NCBI RefSeq assembly: GCF_000424145.1
Contig: NZ_AUJI01000029.1
Location: 22,606-86,605 of the forward strand
Reading direction: 5' to 3'
Length of the DNA: 64,000 bases
DNA from: Butyrivibrio sp. AC2005
GTDB lineage: Bacteria; Bacillota; Clostridia; Lachnospirales; Lachnospiraceae
Position numbers and translations under genes: made by a program. Each line of letters opens with the position of its first letter. The first letter of the stretch is position 1. Under the pieces are notes generated by a model, which saw only the letters and a program-made list of their open reading frames with translations, was not told the origin of the DNA and made no database searches. This document shows positions 16,875 through 26,512 of this stretch, one piece after another.

Positions 16875-19102
16875 AGTTCAAGTACAGAGTCTATTTTGAT
16901 GAAGCAAGCGGCTACAGTGTATGCCAGTACCGCGACATAGATACCGGCAAGAAAGTAACCTGCGTAGGGAACAATCTCCCTATAATCAAGAACATTTCAT
17001 ATGAATTTGTCACAGAAGAGTTCTCAACTGCAAAGTATGGCAAAAGCTACCGTGTAATTTCATGGGAAGAGTTTGTGAACAGGACAGAAGAAGATATCGT
17101 AGCCTATCTTTCATGCGGCATGTTCAGGGGCATTTCAAAAAAAATAGCGCAGAGTATATATGATGCATTCGGAGAGAACACCATTTCCGTTCTCGATAGC
17201 GACATAGACAGGCTCATAACAATCCCCGGCATTGGAAAGAAGACCCTGGAAAAGATAAAGAAGTCCTACATCGAGAAGAGGGCAAGCAGGGAGATAGCTG
17301 CAAAACTCATAAAATACGGTATCAGCATAAATGCCATCAACAGGATATATGAAGCCTACAAAGCAGATGCACTTAAGATAATTGAAGAAGATCCTTATGA
17401 GTTATGCAATATAAGAGGAATTACATTTCTCATGGCAGACATGATAGCAAAGGATAATAACTTTGCGGATGATTCCTATGAGAGAGTAAAGGCTGCATCC
17501 AACTATGTCCTTACTGAGGACATGATGTATGGCAATGTATGTATGCCTAAAAAGGATTATGCGATAAAGCTCCTCAGAGTCCTCAATACATCAAAGATCA
17601 CAAGAAAAAACATCCTGGACTATGTCCTTAAGATGATAAAGGACGGCACTGTCAGATATAACAAAAGAGTTACTCCTTCGGGAAAAAGAGAGTATTTTTA
17701 CTATCCCCTCACATACAAGACAGAGCGTGACATTGCATCAAGGATCAAAGCTTTGCTGTCACATGAAAAAAGACATGTTCCAAATATCGATGCACTAATA
17801 GATAAATATGCAGGGGATATAAAACTTGATGAAACGCAGAGAGAAGCTGTAAGAGTAGGCGTTACTGAGCCTGTATTCGTAATCACCGGAGGCCCCGGCA
17901 CGGGAAAGACCACAATTCTTAAGATTATCGCACAGATAAACGAGGAACTCAACGGAGGAAATGACAATAATGTATTTCTTTCCCCGACAGGAAGAGCTGC
18001 AAGAAGAATAACAGAAAGCACAGGATTTCCTGCAAAGACCATTCATTCTGCACTTGGACTCGGTATCGTTGATGATGAGAGATTTGCAGACGAAAAGAGA
18101 TTCCATGAAGAATGCCTCAAGGATGTTAATGTGATCGTGGATGAGGCTTCCATGATAGACCTCTGGACAATGAACGGACTCCTTAGGAACATCAAGGATT
18201 CCACTCTGGGGCTCGTAGGAGATACCGACCAGCTTCCTTCAGTAAGATGCGGTTCAATACTCCGTGACCTTATCCAGTGCGGGGCTATCCCATGTGTCCA
18301 GCTAGATACCATTCACAGGCAGTCAGCAGACGCGCTAAATATCTGCGAAAATGCTCAGAATATAAAGAATGGTATTCATATGCTAAGTACAGGTGATGAT
18401 TTCCATATCATTGAAACAGAAACCCTGGAAAATGCGGAGGAAAACCTAATAGAGTCAGCACTCAAGCAGATATATCTCTACGGAAATGAAAACGTAAAGG
18501 TTCTCTGTCCTTTCAAGAAAGGTGCCTGCGGGGTATACAGGGTAAATACCATCCTGCAGAATGAGCTGAATCCTTCAAAAGGTGACACAGAGCTTAAGAT
18601 TCCAAACGACATGGTACTTAGAGCCGGAGATCCCGTCATGCAGCTTAAGAATATAGAAGATGTTGCAAATGGTGATGTGGGATATGTCCTTGAGATAACA
18701 CATGAAGAAGTAAAGGTACTCTTTTCCGGTGAAAATCCTGTAAGCGTGGAATATTCCTACACTGATGCAAAAGAGCAACTAACGCTTGCCTATGCAACAA
18801 CCGTCCATAAGAGCCAGGGTTCCGAATTTGATTCCGTTATCCTGTGTCTTACACCAAAGCACGGTCTTATGAAAAAGAGAAACATCCTCTACACAGGCAT
18901 CACAAGGGGAAAACATCAGGTAACTCTTATCGGAACCTACGAGGCTTTTTATGAGTCCATCGACAACAACATGATAGAAGACCGACACTCTATGCTTGCT
19001 GAACTGATCGGGGTATCAGAGTCCTCTTCAAAGCCGGAAACAAAGGTTGTTCCGATACCTCAAAAGCAGCAATATGAGCAGATGGCTCTTCCATTTGTCT
19101 GA
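16865..19102 (+). CDS. RecD2-like ATP-dependent DNA helicase
   Basis: The 745-residue product has N-terminal helix-hairpin-helix repeats (SCGMFRGISKKIAQSIYDAF; LITIPGIGKKTLEKI). A superfamily 1B helicase core follows: Walker A GGPGTGKTT near 342, DEASMID near 425, GDTDQLPSV, and the C-terminal TTVHKSQGSEFDSVIL and YTGITRGKHQV motifs. This is the RecD2/TraA-helicase arrangement, a 5'-3' helicase that works without RecBC. The 10-base overlap with the RecG-like gene and the shared upstream operator mark the pair as one functional unit for DNA repair or replication restart. Confidence 0.9.
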   Translation: MHVKFKYRVYFDEASGYSVCQYRDIDTGKKVTCVGNNLPIIKNISYEFVTEEFSTAKYGKSYRVISWEEFVNRTEEDIVAYLSCGMFRGISKKIAQSIYDAFGENTISVLDSDIDRLITIPGIGKKTLEKIKKSYIEKRASREIAAKLIKYGISINAINRIYEAYKADALKIIEEDPYELCNIRGITFLMADMIAKDNNFADDSYERVKAASNYVLTEDMMYGNVCMPKKDYAIKLLRVLNTSKITRKNILDYVLKMIKDGTVRYNKRVTPSGKREYFYYPLTYKTERDIASRIKALLSHEKRHVPNIDALIDKYAGDIKLDETQREAVRVGVTEPVFVITGGPGTGKTTILKIIAQINEELNGGNDNNVFLSPTGRAARRITESTGFPAKTIHSALGLGIVDDERFADEKRFHEECLKDVNVIVDEASMIDLWTMNGLLRNIKDSTLGLVGDTDQLPSVRCGSILRDLIQCGAIPCVQLDTIHRQSADALNICENAQNIKNGIHMLSTGDDFHIIETETLENAEENLIESALKQIYLYGNENVKVLCPFKKGACGVYRVNTILQNELNPSKGDTELKIPNDMVLRAGDPVMQLKNIEDVANGDVGYVLEITHEEVKVLFSGENPVSVEYSYTDAKEQLTLAYATTVHKSQGSEFDSVILCLTPKHGLMKKRNILYTGITRGKHQVTLIGTYEAFYESIDNNMIEDRHSMLAELIGVSESSSKPETKVVPIPQKQQYEQMALPFV

Positions 19103-19110
19103 GATTTATC

Positions 19111-19140
19111 ATGACAAAAACGACATAAAAATGATATAAT
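19111..19140 (+). promoter_or_regulatory. Promoter for the triple-HTH gene
   Basis: ATGACA (19111-19116), 18-bp spacer, TATAAT (19135-19140). It lies about 45 bases before the next start codon. Confidence 0.5.
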
Positions 19141-19183
19141 TTCTTTTAAGGTAAAAAGCGATATTTTAAGGGAAAATCTCTGA

Positions 19184-19597
19184 ATGAAAACAAAGAGTGA
19201 AGATCATAAGGGCATCATTTATGCTTCCGTAAAGGACATGTGTGATGCTTATGATGTATCTCCAACTTTATATCTGAAGCGAATTGAAAGAGGCTGGTCT
19301 GTTCAGGAAGCACTAGAGGGACGGCAGCCTTATTTTTCGCGGGATGGAGTAGATTACTACTCACAGAAGGAAGTCTGCAAGGCGTTTGGCATTCACCCGA
19401 ACTCATTCCGCCTGAAACAGAAAAACGGCTATTCCATTGATGAAATCGTGGACCGTGTATCATACCGGGCAGAGGATCACCTTGGGAACAGATACAGGAA
19501 CGAAGAGGTGATGTGCGCTGAGTATGGCGTTAAAGTATCCACGTATAGAGCGAGGATTCGTAAAGGAATGAGCAAGGAAGAGGCTTTGACAAGTTAA
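19184..19597 (+). CDS. Small protein of three helix-turn-helix-like repeats
   Basis: The 137-residue product consists of three repeats of about 40 residues. They have the pattern [S/N]xKE[V/M]CxAYGVxxxxYxxRxxxGxSxxEAL: VKDMCDAYDVSPTLYLKRIE, QKEVCKAFGIHPNSFRLKQK and NEEVMCAEYGVKVSTYRARI. Each looks like a helix-turn-helix unit, so the whole is probably a small DNA-binding protein reading an extended site. It has its own promoter and stands immediately before the type I restriction-modification operon, of which it may be a regulator. Context alone supports that link. Confidence 0.65.
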   Translation: MKTKSEDHKGIIYASVKDMCDAYDVSPTLYLKRIERGWSVQEALEGRQPYFSRDGVDYYSQKEVCKAFGIHPNSFRLKQKNGYSIDEIVDRVSYRAEDHLGNRYRNEEVMCAEYGVKVSTYRARIRKGMSKEEALTS

Positions 19598-19713
19598 GGG
19601 AATCTCCTTAAATATTATTTAATGTCACACATAAATACATAATTACATCTGAATAAAAAGTGCATATCTCTATAGCACATAAAGAAAACAAACAGAAGAG
19701 GAAGGTAACTATC

Positions 19714-21309
19714 ATGGCAGAAAGCAAAGATTTGTTAGCAGTATTATGGAGCGGAGCAGACGTCCTTCGCGGAAAAATGGATGCGAACGAGTATAAGACA
19801 TATCTCTTAGGACTTGTATTCTACAAGTATCTATCAGATTCATATCTTGTTAAAGTCTATGACCTTCTTAATGATGAAGAGCCCAGTGATCTATTTGAAG
19901 CTCAGGCCGCTTATGAAGAAGCTATGAAGAGCTCTGACAGGGACGACCTTCTTAGCGAGCTTAAGGATTCTCTTCATTATACACTTGAGCCTGAGATGAC
20001 ATATGTAAGCATTTTGAAAGAGGCAAAGGAAAACAGATTTAACAGAGAAAAACTCCAGGCTGCTTTTAACAGAATCCAGGAATCAGATGAGCTCTTTAAC
20101 TCTTTGTTTGCAGATGTTGACCTTTATTCCAACAGATTAGGAGCTGGCGACCAGAAGCAGAGCTCAACTATATCGGATCTTATAAAAGTTCTTGAAGATG
20201 CAGATTTTATTAACGCCAAAGGTGACGTTCTTGGAAATGCTTATGAGTATCTGATCGGACAGTTTGCTTCTGAGACAGGAAAGAAGGCAGGAGAATTCTA
20301 TACTCCCCATGGCCCTGCTCAGATTTTGTGCCGTATTGCTATGACTGGACAGGAAGAGAAAAAAGGATTACAGGTTTATGACCCTTGTATGGGCTCCGGT
20401 TCACTTATGCTCAGCTGCAGAAATTATTCCAAAGAGCCTGAATATATCAAGTATTATGGGCAGGAGCTCATGCCTTCAACATATAACCTGGCAAGAATGA
20501 ATATGTTCCTTCATGGCGTTATGCCTGAAAACCAGCACCTAAGAAATGCAGATACTCTTGATGCTGACTGGCCTACAGATGAAGAAACAGAATTTGATGT
20601 AGTTACCATGAATCCACCTTATTCAGCAAACTGGTCTGCAGCAGAAGGATTTAAGCAGGATGAGAGATTTATGGATTATGGTGGAGCACTTGCGCCTAAA
20701 TCAAAGGCTGATTATGCATTCCTATTACATGGCTTTTATCATTTAAAGCCTAATGGAACCATGGCTATCGTGTTGCCTCATGGTGTCCTTTTCAGAGGAG
20801 CTTCAGAGGGAAAAATCAGGCAGATATTGCTTGAAAATGGTTCGATTTATGCTGTAATTGGACTTCCTGCAAATATGTTTTACAACACATCCATTCCTAC
20901 ATGCATCATAGTTCTCAAAAAACACAGAGAAGGCAGGGATGTACTGTTTATCGATGCATCTAACCTGTTTGAAAAGGATAAAAAACAGAATGTGATGAAT
21001 AACGAACATATAGATCATGTTCTTGAGTTATATAGAAATAGGCAATCCGTAGAAAAAGAAGCATATCTGGCATCTTATAAGGATATTAAGGACAATGATT
21101 TTAACCTTAATATTCCTAGATATGTTGATACAAGCGAAGAAGAAGACGAAATTGATTTAAAGAATCTAACTACAGATATCAAGAATACAAATGAAGCTAT
21201 CAAGGAAGGTAATTCTCAGTTAAAGCAAATGCTCTCAGATCTGACCTTCAATAACACAGAAACAGCGGAAGCGGTTCGCGAATTCATGAGTATTTTTGAG
21301 GAGGTGTAA
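19714..21309 (+). CDS. hsdM: Type I restriction-modification system, DNA methyltransferase subunit
   Basis: The start is set at 19714, after AGAGGAAGG; earlier in-frame ATGs lack a site. The 531-residue product has the HsdM layout. An N-terminal helical domain begins LLAVLWSGADVLRGKMDANE. The catalytic domain contains GEFYTPH, the AdoMet motif DPCMGSGSL near 223 and the N6-adenine motif NPPY near 300. A C-terminal coiled segment (NLTTDIKNTNEAIKEGNSQL) probably contacts HsdS. hsdS starts two bases after the stop and hsdR follows hsdS by two bases, so this is a compact M-S-R operon with all subunits intact. Confidence 0.95.
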   Translation: MAESKDLLAVLWSGADVLRGKMDANEYKTYLLGLVFYKYLSDSYLVKVYDLLNDEEPSDLFEAQAAYEEAMKSSDRDDLLSELKDSLHYTLEPEMTYVSILKEAKENRFNREKLQAAFNRIQESDELFNSLFADVDLYSNRLGAGDQKQSSTISDLIKVLEDADFINAKGDVLGNAYEYLIGQFASETGKKAGEFYTPHGPAQILCRIAMTGQEEKKGLQVYDPCMGSGSLMLSCRNYSKEPEYIKYYGQELMPSTYNLARMNMFLHGVMPENQHLRNADTLDADWPTDEETEFDVVTMNPPYSANWSAAEGFKQDERFMDYGGALAPKSKADYAFLLHGFYHLKPNGTMAIVLPHGVLFRGASEGKIRQILLENGSIYAVIGLPANMFYNTSIPTCIIVLKKHREGRDVLFIDASNLFEKDKKQNVMNNEHIDHVLELYRNRQSVEKEAYLASYKDIKDNDFNLNIPRYVDTSEEEDEIDLKNLTTDIKNTNEAIKEGNSQLKQMLSDLTFNNTETAEAVREFMSIFEEV

Positions 21310-21311
21310 TA

Positions 21312-22535
21312 ATGGCAAATACACCTAATATCAGATTCAAAGGATTTACTGACGCTTGGGAACAGCGTAAGGTTACGGAACTGGGTGAAATATATATAGG
21401 ATTGGTCACAACAATGACATCTCACTACACTGACCATGGAGCGTTACTTATCCGAAATTCAGATATTAAAGATGGACGATTTGAGTTTGGTGACAATCCC
21501 ATTTATCTTGATGATGAATTTGCAAAACAAAATGCTTCGAGGAAACACAAAGTAGGGGATGTGATTACAGTACATACTGGTGATATAGGAACATCAGCTG
21601 TAATTACCGAAAAAGAGGCAGGTTCAATAGGTTTTGCTACTATTGTTACAAGACCAGATAAGGAAAAAATAGCATCGGAATACTTGTGCGCTTATCTAAA
21701 TACAGATACGCATAAAAACTTTGCTATGAACATTTCGACTGGTGACGGAAGAAATAATTACAATCTTAAAGATTACTATGAGTGTGTTGTTCCTGTTCCA
21801 AGTATAGCTGAACAGAGAAAAATAAGTAGTTTCATTGATGAACTTAACAACCTTATCGCTCTTCATCAGCGTAAGTGTGACGAAACAAAAGAGCTAAAAA
21901 AATATATGCTTCAAAAAATGCTCCCGAAAAAGGGTGAGAAAAAACCAGAGATCAGATTCTCTGGATTTACTGACGATTGGGAACAGCGTAAGTTGTCAGA
22001 CCTAATAATAGAATACAAAGAAACAGTAGATTCTGATTGTACTCTTCCTATATTGACATCATCAAAGACCGAAGGCGTTGTATTGCAGGAAGAACACTTT
22101 GGAAGAGTGCAAAATCATGACATTACTGGTTACAATATTCTTCCTAGAAATTATTGTACTTACAGGAATCGTAGTGATGGAGTAGACTTTACATTTAACA
22201 TCAATAGATGCTGTGATAAGGGCATTATCAGCAAGTTCTACCCTGTTTTCTACGGTAATAATAGCGATATATTTTTTATTTCAATGGTTCTGAATTATTG
22301 TGATGAGGTAGTGCATGAAATTGCTTATACCTGCACGGGAACTGGACAAAAAGTATTGTCATTTCTTGACTTACAAAAGATGAATATTAGAGTTCCAAGC
22401 TACGATGAGCAGAAGAAGATAAGCCAGTTTTTTGAACAACTTGATAACCTTATCACTCTTCATCAGCGTAAGTGTGATGAGCTCAAAGAAGTAAAAAAAT
22501 ATATGTTACAAAACATGTTCCCTAAGAAAGGATAA
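21312..22535 (+). CDS. hsdS: Type I restriction-modification system, specificity subunit
   Basis: The 407-residue product has two target-recognition domains, each opening with IRFxGFTDxWEQRK. Each is followed by a conserved helical segment with NLIxLHQRKCDExKExKKYMLQ. The first recognition domain spans about residues 1-165 and the second about 215-365. The HsdS repeats hold the two recognition domains apart and bind the two HsdM subunits. At the DNA level the two repeat pairs remain very similar, so internal recombination could swap or delete recognition domains. Confidence 0.93.
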   Translation: MANTPNIRFKGFTDAWEQRKVTELGEIYIGLVTTMTSHYTDHGALLIRNSDIKDGRFEFGDNPIYLDDEFAKQNASRKHKVGDVITVHTGDIGTSAVITEKEAGSIGFATIVTRPDKEKIASEYLCAYLNTDTHKNFAMNISTGDGRNNYNLKDYYECVVPVPSIAEQRKISSFIDELNNLIALHQRKCDETKELKKYMLQKMLPKKGEKKPEIRFSGFTDDWEQRKLSDLIIEYKETVDSDCTLPILTSSKTEGVVLQEEHFGRVQNHDITGYNILPRNYCTYRNRSDGVDFTFNINRCCDKGIISKFYPVFYGNNSDIFFISMVLNYCDEVVHEIAYTCTGTGQKVLSFLDLQKMNIRVPSYDEQKKISQFFEQLDNLITLHQRKCDELKEVKKYMLQNMFPKKG

Positions 22536-22537
22536 TT

Positions 22538-25501
22538 ATGGCTGAATTAGAATCAGTTATTGAAAAAAGACTTATAGATCAGCTTTGCTGCGACGAATCA
22601 CAGTGGACTTACAGACCGGATCTTAATACAGAAGAAAAGCTGTGGGCTAACTTCAAAAAGATTCTTGAACAGAATAATAAGGCAAAACTAAACGATACAC
22701 CTCTTTCAGAATCTGAATTTGCCAAAGTAAAGAATGACTTATCACACGCATCATTCTATGAAGCTGGCAAATGGCTTATAGGTGAGAACGGCAAAGTATA
22801 TGTTCATGTGCAGAGAGGAAATGAAACACTACACCTTGTTGTATTGAATAATGAGCATATTGCGGGTGGAACCAGTGTATATGAAGTAATCAATCAGTAT
22901 AATTCTTTCAAATTGGAAGAAGGAGATAGGGATAGAAGATTTGATGTTACACTTCTTATCAATGGTATCCCTATGATTCATATAGAGTTAAAGAATAAGG
23001 AACACTCATACAAAGAAGGATTCCGTCAGATAAAGAAATATATCCAGGAAGGTAAATTCCATGGATTATTTTCTAATATTCAGATGTTTGTGGTAAGCAA
23101 TGCTGTAGATACTAAGTATTTTGCAGCAGCAAGGGATACAGAGCTAAATGATAAATTCCTTTCCGGATGGCTCGATCATGAAAATCAGCCTGTGTGTGAT
23201 TATATAGAGTTTGCCAAAAATGTACTTCGCATCCCGGAAGCCCATGAAATGGTCTCAAAATATGTTGTTCTTGATAATGATAAGAGAAAACTTCTCATTT
23301 TAAGACCTTATCAGATCCATGCTATTGAATCCATGCGTTCTGCTTCAAAGCATAGTGAATCGGGGTTTATTTGGCATACGACTGGTTCCGGAAAAACCAT
23401 GACATCGTATAAAGCCACAAGAAATCTTCTGATGGATATACCATCCATTGAAAAAACCATATTCCTGATTGATAGAAAAGACCTGGATATGCAAACAAAA
23501 ATGGCATTCCAGTCTTATGCCGAGAACGACACCATCGATGTAGATGACACTGAAAACGTAAATATGCTCATCAAGAGGCTTACTGACGGTCAGAGACAGA
23601 TGATCGTCACGACCAGACAGAAGCTTCAGATAGTTATCAGCAAAAAATTGCAGGAAGGCACTCCGCAATACAATAAAATTAAAGCACTACGAGTAGCATT
23701 TGTTGTAGACGAATGCCACAGAGCAGTAACACCTTCTACTAAGAGAGAAATAGAGAAGTTTTTCAGTAATTCATTATGGTACGGATTTACCGGTACTCCT
23801 ATTTTTGAAGATAACAAATATGAACTTAAAGGGGATCTTCCGCAGACTACAGAACAGCTCTATGGAAGATGCCTTCACAGCTATACCATAAAAGAAGCAA
23901 TCCATGACGAAGCCGTTCTTGGATTTATGACAGAGCTCTTTGGTGCAAAGGGATTATCAGAAGACGATGCCGCTAAATACAATGTATCTGAAGGACATAT
24001 GCGAAAGGTCCTTGATATTATTCTCAACCAATCATATTCGAAACTTGGTATGGAAAAAGGAAGAGGTCAGTCATATGAGGCTATGCTTACAGTAAGTTCG
24101 ATTGCCATAGCACAAAACTATTACGATTTCCTTACTAAAATAAAAAACGGAGAAGATGAGCTTAAAATCAGCGAGAAAGTAAAGCAAGCCCTTCCTGATT
24201 TTCCGAAATTTGCCATAACTTATTCTGTTACAGAGAACGATGAAAGCTCTCATGTTAATCAGGATAAGATGAAGAAGTCTCTTAAAGACTACAACGAAAT
24301 GTTTGGAACAAAATATGAGATTGAGAATATTAATGCATATAATAGTAACCTTAATGATCGCCTGGCCCGCAAAGAGAACAAATACCTTAACAGAAGCCAG
24401 CAGCTTGATCTGGTTATCGTTGTAGACAGGCTCCTTACTGGCTTTGATGCACCATGTCTTTCAACACTTTTCATGGACAGACCACCCATGAGTCCGCAGG
24501 GACTTATCCAGGCATTCTCAAGAACAAACCGACTGTTTGATAAAACCAAGAAATTTGGTCAAATAGTGACATTCCAGAGCCCTGATGAATACAAGAAAGC
24601 AATAGACAATGCACTTGTTTTATATTCGCGTGGTGGCGAAGGAACACCTATATCTGAAGATTATGAGACGATAAAAAACCTCTTTATCCTTTCCGTTAAA
24701 GCATTACGCGCTTTAGCACCACTTCCCAGCGATGTTCCGGGCTTATCAAAGAAAGAAAAAAAGAGATTCATCTATTCCTTTAGAGACGTGGATCGTAGCT
24801 TATCACATCTGAAAGCCTTTTCTACATATGATCCTGCAATTCTTAATGAAGTCGGTTTTACTGAAAAAGATTATGAGGATTATTATGGACAGTACAAGAA
24901 TGTTCTTGATGAATTTAGGGACAACCCACCGGGGGGTGATGCCGGAGATGACGGAGATGATACTACAGTAAACGATGATTATGATTTTGTTGCTTTCTCC
25001 AGACTTCGCATAGACTTTGAATATATAGTCGAATTATTGCAGGGATTTGTCGATTCCCTCGATCAGGATAGTGATGACTTTAATGAAGTTGATTTTGACA
25101 GAAAGCTTGCGTTTATCCGTGAAATGGCAAAGGATTTTGCTCAGACCAATCCTCGTCTTGGAGAAATGTTTATACAGATCCTCAATGATATAGAAAATGA
25201 TAAATCCAAATATATCGGAAAAGACGTATCAGTCATTCTTAATGAGATGCGCTATTCTGCAATAGACAAAGAGGTAAAAGCATTTTCGGACAAATGGTTT
25301 ATTCCCTTTGAAGATGTAAAGTATGAAGCATACAACTATAAGCATGGCGAACTGTCTAATGAAAATAATTTTAAAGACAAGGCTGATTATGCTGCATACA
25401 AGGAAGCTACTGAGAATGCACTGCCCAAATTCAAATTCAGGTCAGTTATGATAGATGATTTTAAGAATAATCTCATGCCTGAGATTGAACCACTGTTATA
25501 A
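22538..25501 (+). CDS. hsdR: Type I restriction-modification system, restriction/translocase subunit
   Basis: The 987-residue product has an N-terminal nuclease region with IxxELKNK (IHIELKNKEHSYKEGFRQIK), matching the D/E-x-K nuclease motif. The SF2 motor follows: Walker A TTGSGKT near 283, DECHRAV near 391, FTGTPIF near 418 and a later QAFSRTNR. A C-terminal helical domain contains an acidic Gly/Asp-rich insert (PPGGDAGDDGDDTT). It cleaves DNA lacking the methylation set by HsdM and HsdS after ATP-driven translocation. Length and motifs are complete, so the system is probably active. Confidence 0.95.
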   Translation: MAELESVIEKRLIDQLCCDESQWTYRPDLNTEEKLWANFKKILEQNNKAKLNDTPLSESEFAKVKNDLSHASFYEAGKWLIGENGKVYVHVQRGNETLHLVVLNNEHIAGGTSVYEVINQYNSFKLEEGDRDRRFDVTLLINGIPMIHIELKNKEHSYKEGFRQIKKYIQEGKFHGLFSNIQMFVVSNAVDTKYFAAARDTELNDKFLSGWLDHENQPVCDYIEFAKNVLRIPEAHEMVSKYVVLDNDKRKLLILRPYQIHAIESMRSASKHSESGFIWHTTGSGKTMTSYKATRNLLMDIPSIEKTIFLIDRKDLDMQTKMAFQSYAENDTIDVDDTENVNMLIKRLTDGQRQMIVTTRQKLQIVISKKLQEGTPQYNKIKALRVAFVVDECHRAVTPSTKREIEKFFSNSLWYGFTGTPIFEDNKYELKGDLPQTTEQLYGRCLHSYTIKEAIHDEAVLGFMTELFGAKGLSEDDAAKYNVSEGHMRKVLDIILNQSYSKLGMEKGRGQSYEAMLTVSSIAIAQNYYDFLTKIKNGEDELKISEKVKQALPDFPKFAITYSVTENDESSHVNQDKMKKSLKDYNEMFGTKYEIENINAYNSNLNDRLARKENKYLNRSQQLDLVIVVDRLLTGFDAPCLSTLFMDRPPMSPQGLIQAFSRTNRLFDKTKKFGQIVTFQSPDEYKKAIDNALVLYSRGGEGTPISEDYETIKNLFILSVKALRALAPLPSDVPGLSKKEKKRFIYSFRDVDRSLSHLKAFSTYDPAILNEVGFTEKDYEDYYGQYKNVLDEFRDNPPGGDAGDDGDDTTVNDDYDFVAFSRLRIDFEYIVELLQGFVDSLDQDSDDFNEVDFDRKLAFIREMAKDFAQTNPRLGEMFIQILNDIENDKSKYIGKDVSVILNEMRYSAIDKEVKAFSDKWFIPFEDVKYEAYNYKHGELSNENNFKDKADYAAYKEATENALPKFKFRSVMIDDFKNNLMPEIEPLL

Positions 25502-25528
25502 AGATTGAATAATGATAGGAAAATTAAA

Positions 25529-25723
25529 ATGATAACTCAAGACGAAGCAAGGGCTGCGCTTAAAGAAAAACTCGCCAAAAACCTGGTTATACTAAGCGAA
25601 TTCGAAAATACCTATCAATGGTGCTTCGGGCTTGGATTTGTAAATGATAACGATGAGATTGTACCGCTAATAGGCGATAGCATCATCAGGATCGATAAGG
25701 AAACCGGCGAAATGGATCAATAG
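25529..25723 (+). CDS. Hypothetical protein, 64 aa
   Basis: The ATG at 25529 follows an AGGAAA-like site; a TTG at 25505 in the same frame is less likely. The small product contains FENTYQWCFGLGFVNDNDEI and ends acidic. It resembles small immunity- or SMI1-like proteins only in overall look, and no family is recognised. It lies 27 bases after hsdR and 18 bases before the acetyltransferase gene, so probably in the same transcript. Confidence 0.55.
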   Translation: MITQDEARAALKEKLAKNLVILSEFENTYQWCFGLGFVNDNDEIVPLIGDSIIRIDKETGEMDQ

Positions 25724-25741
25724 AATAATATTGGAGGCAGC

Positions 25742-26500
25742 ATGAACGACATACTATGTGAACAACTATCCAGGGACTATTGCTGTTCCAAGGCAGATGT
25801 CCTTGATGATAAAAATCATTTTACAGAACACAGCTTTATAGATGGAAGGCGAAGATACCACGAGAAAGAGGAGTGTTACCTTAAACTTATTGTCATAAAT
25901 GGCAAAATCCTGTTCACTGGGCAAAAAGACATAATAAACTGGTGCCAGGAAACATATGCAGAAGAAGGCTCTGAATGGTTTCTGGAGGCAAAGAATCTAC
26001 ACAGACTTAATGACAGACTTGGCAAGGATGGGTATCAGATTGGAATGGTACATCCATTCTATATCACAGAAAAGACCTCTGAGGTTGATACGTCTGACTA
26101 TGAGATTAAGTGGTACCGCGGCAAGGAAATAGAGCAGTTCAGAGGAGATTCAAGATTCTGCGAAGCATATACATTCTGCAAAACCGCACCTGACATGGTT
26201 GGAGTTGCAGCCATCAGGGACGGAAATATTCTCGGGATGGCAGGGGCAAGCATGGACAGTCCTCTTATGTGGCAGATAGGTATAAACGTTGAGCCTGCAG
26301 GAAGAAAAAAGGGTATTGGAAAAAAGCTCGTAACTCTTCTGAAAAATGAGATACTCACAAAAGGAAGGCTGCCATACTATGGAACATCAATGGGACATAT
26401 AGCCTCACAAAAGGTCGCTCTCGGTGCGGGCTTTATACCTGCATGGGCAGAGCTTGTTACTGACAGGATCGAATTATCACCTACAGGAAAAAAGTTTTAG
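25742..26500 (+). CDS. GNAT-family N-acetyltransferase
   Basis: TTGGAGG precedes the ATG. The 252-residue product has an unassigned N-terminal half. Its C-terminal GNAT fold shows the acetyl-CoA-binding signature GINVEPAGRKKGIGKKLVTL (the R/Q-x-x-G-x-G/A loop) followed by SQKVALGAGFIPAWAEL. GNAT enzymes transfer an acetyl group to amines on small molecules or proteins; the substrate cannot be told. It lies 13 bases before a flavodoxin gene in what looks like a cargo operon downstream of the restriction system. Confidence 0.8.
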   Translation: MNDILCEQLSRDYCCSKADVLDDKNHFTEHSFIDGRRRYHEKEECYLKLIVINGKILFTGQKDIINWCQETYAEEGSEWFLEAKNLHRLNDRLGKDGYQIGMVHPFYITEKTSEVDTSDYEIKWYRGKEIEQFRGDSRFCEAYTFCKTAPDMVGVAAIRDGNILGMAGASMDSPLMWQIGINVEPAGRKKGIGKKLVTLLKNEILTKGRLPYYGTSMGHIASQKVALGAGFIPAWAELVTDRIELSPTGKKF

Positions 26501-26512
26501 GGAGTTTTGTTA

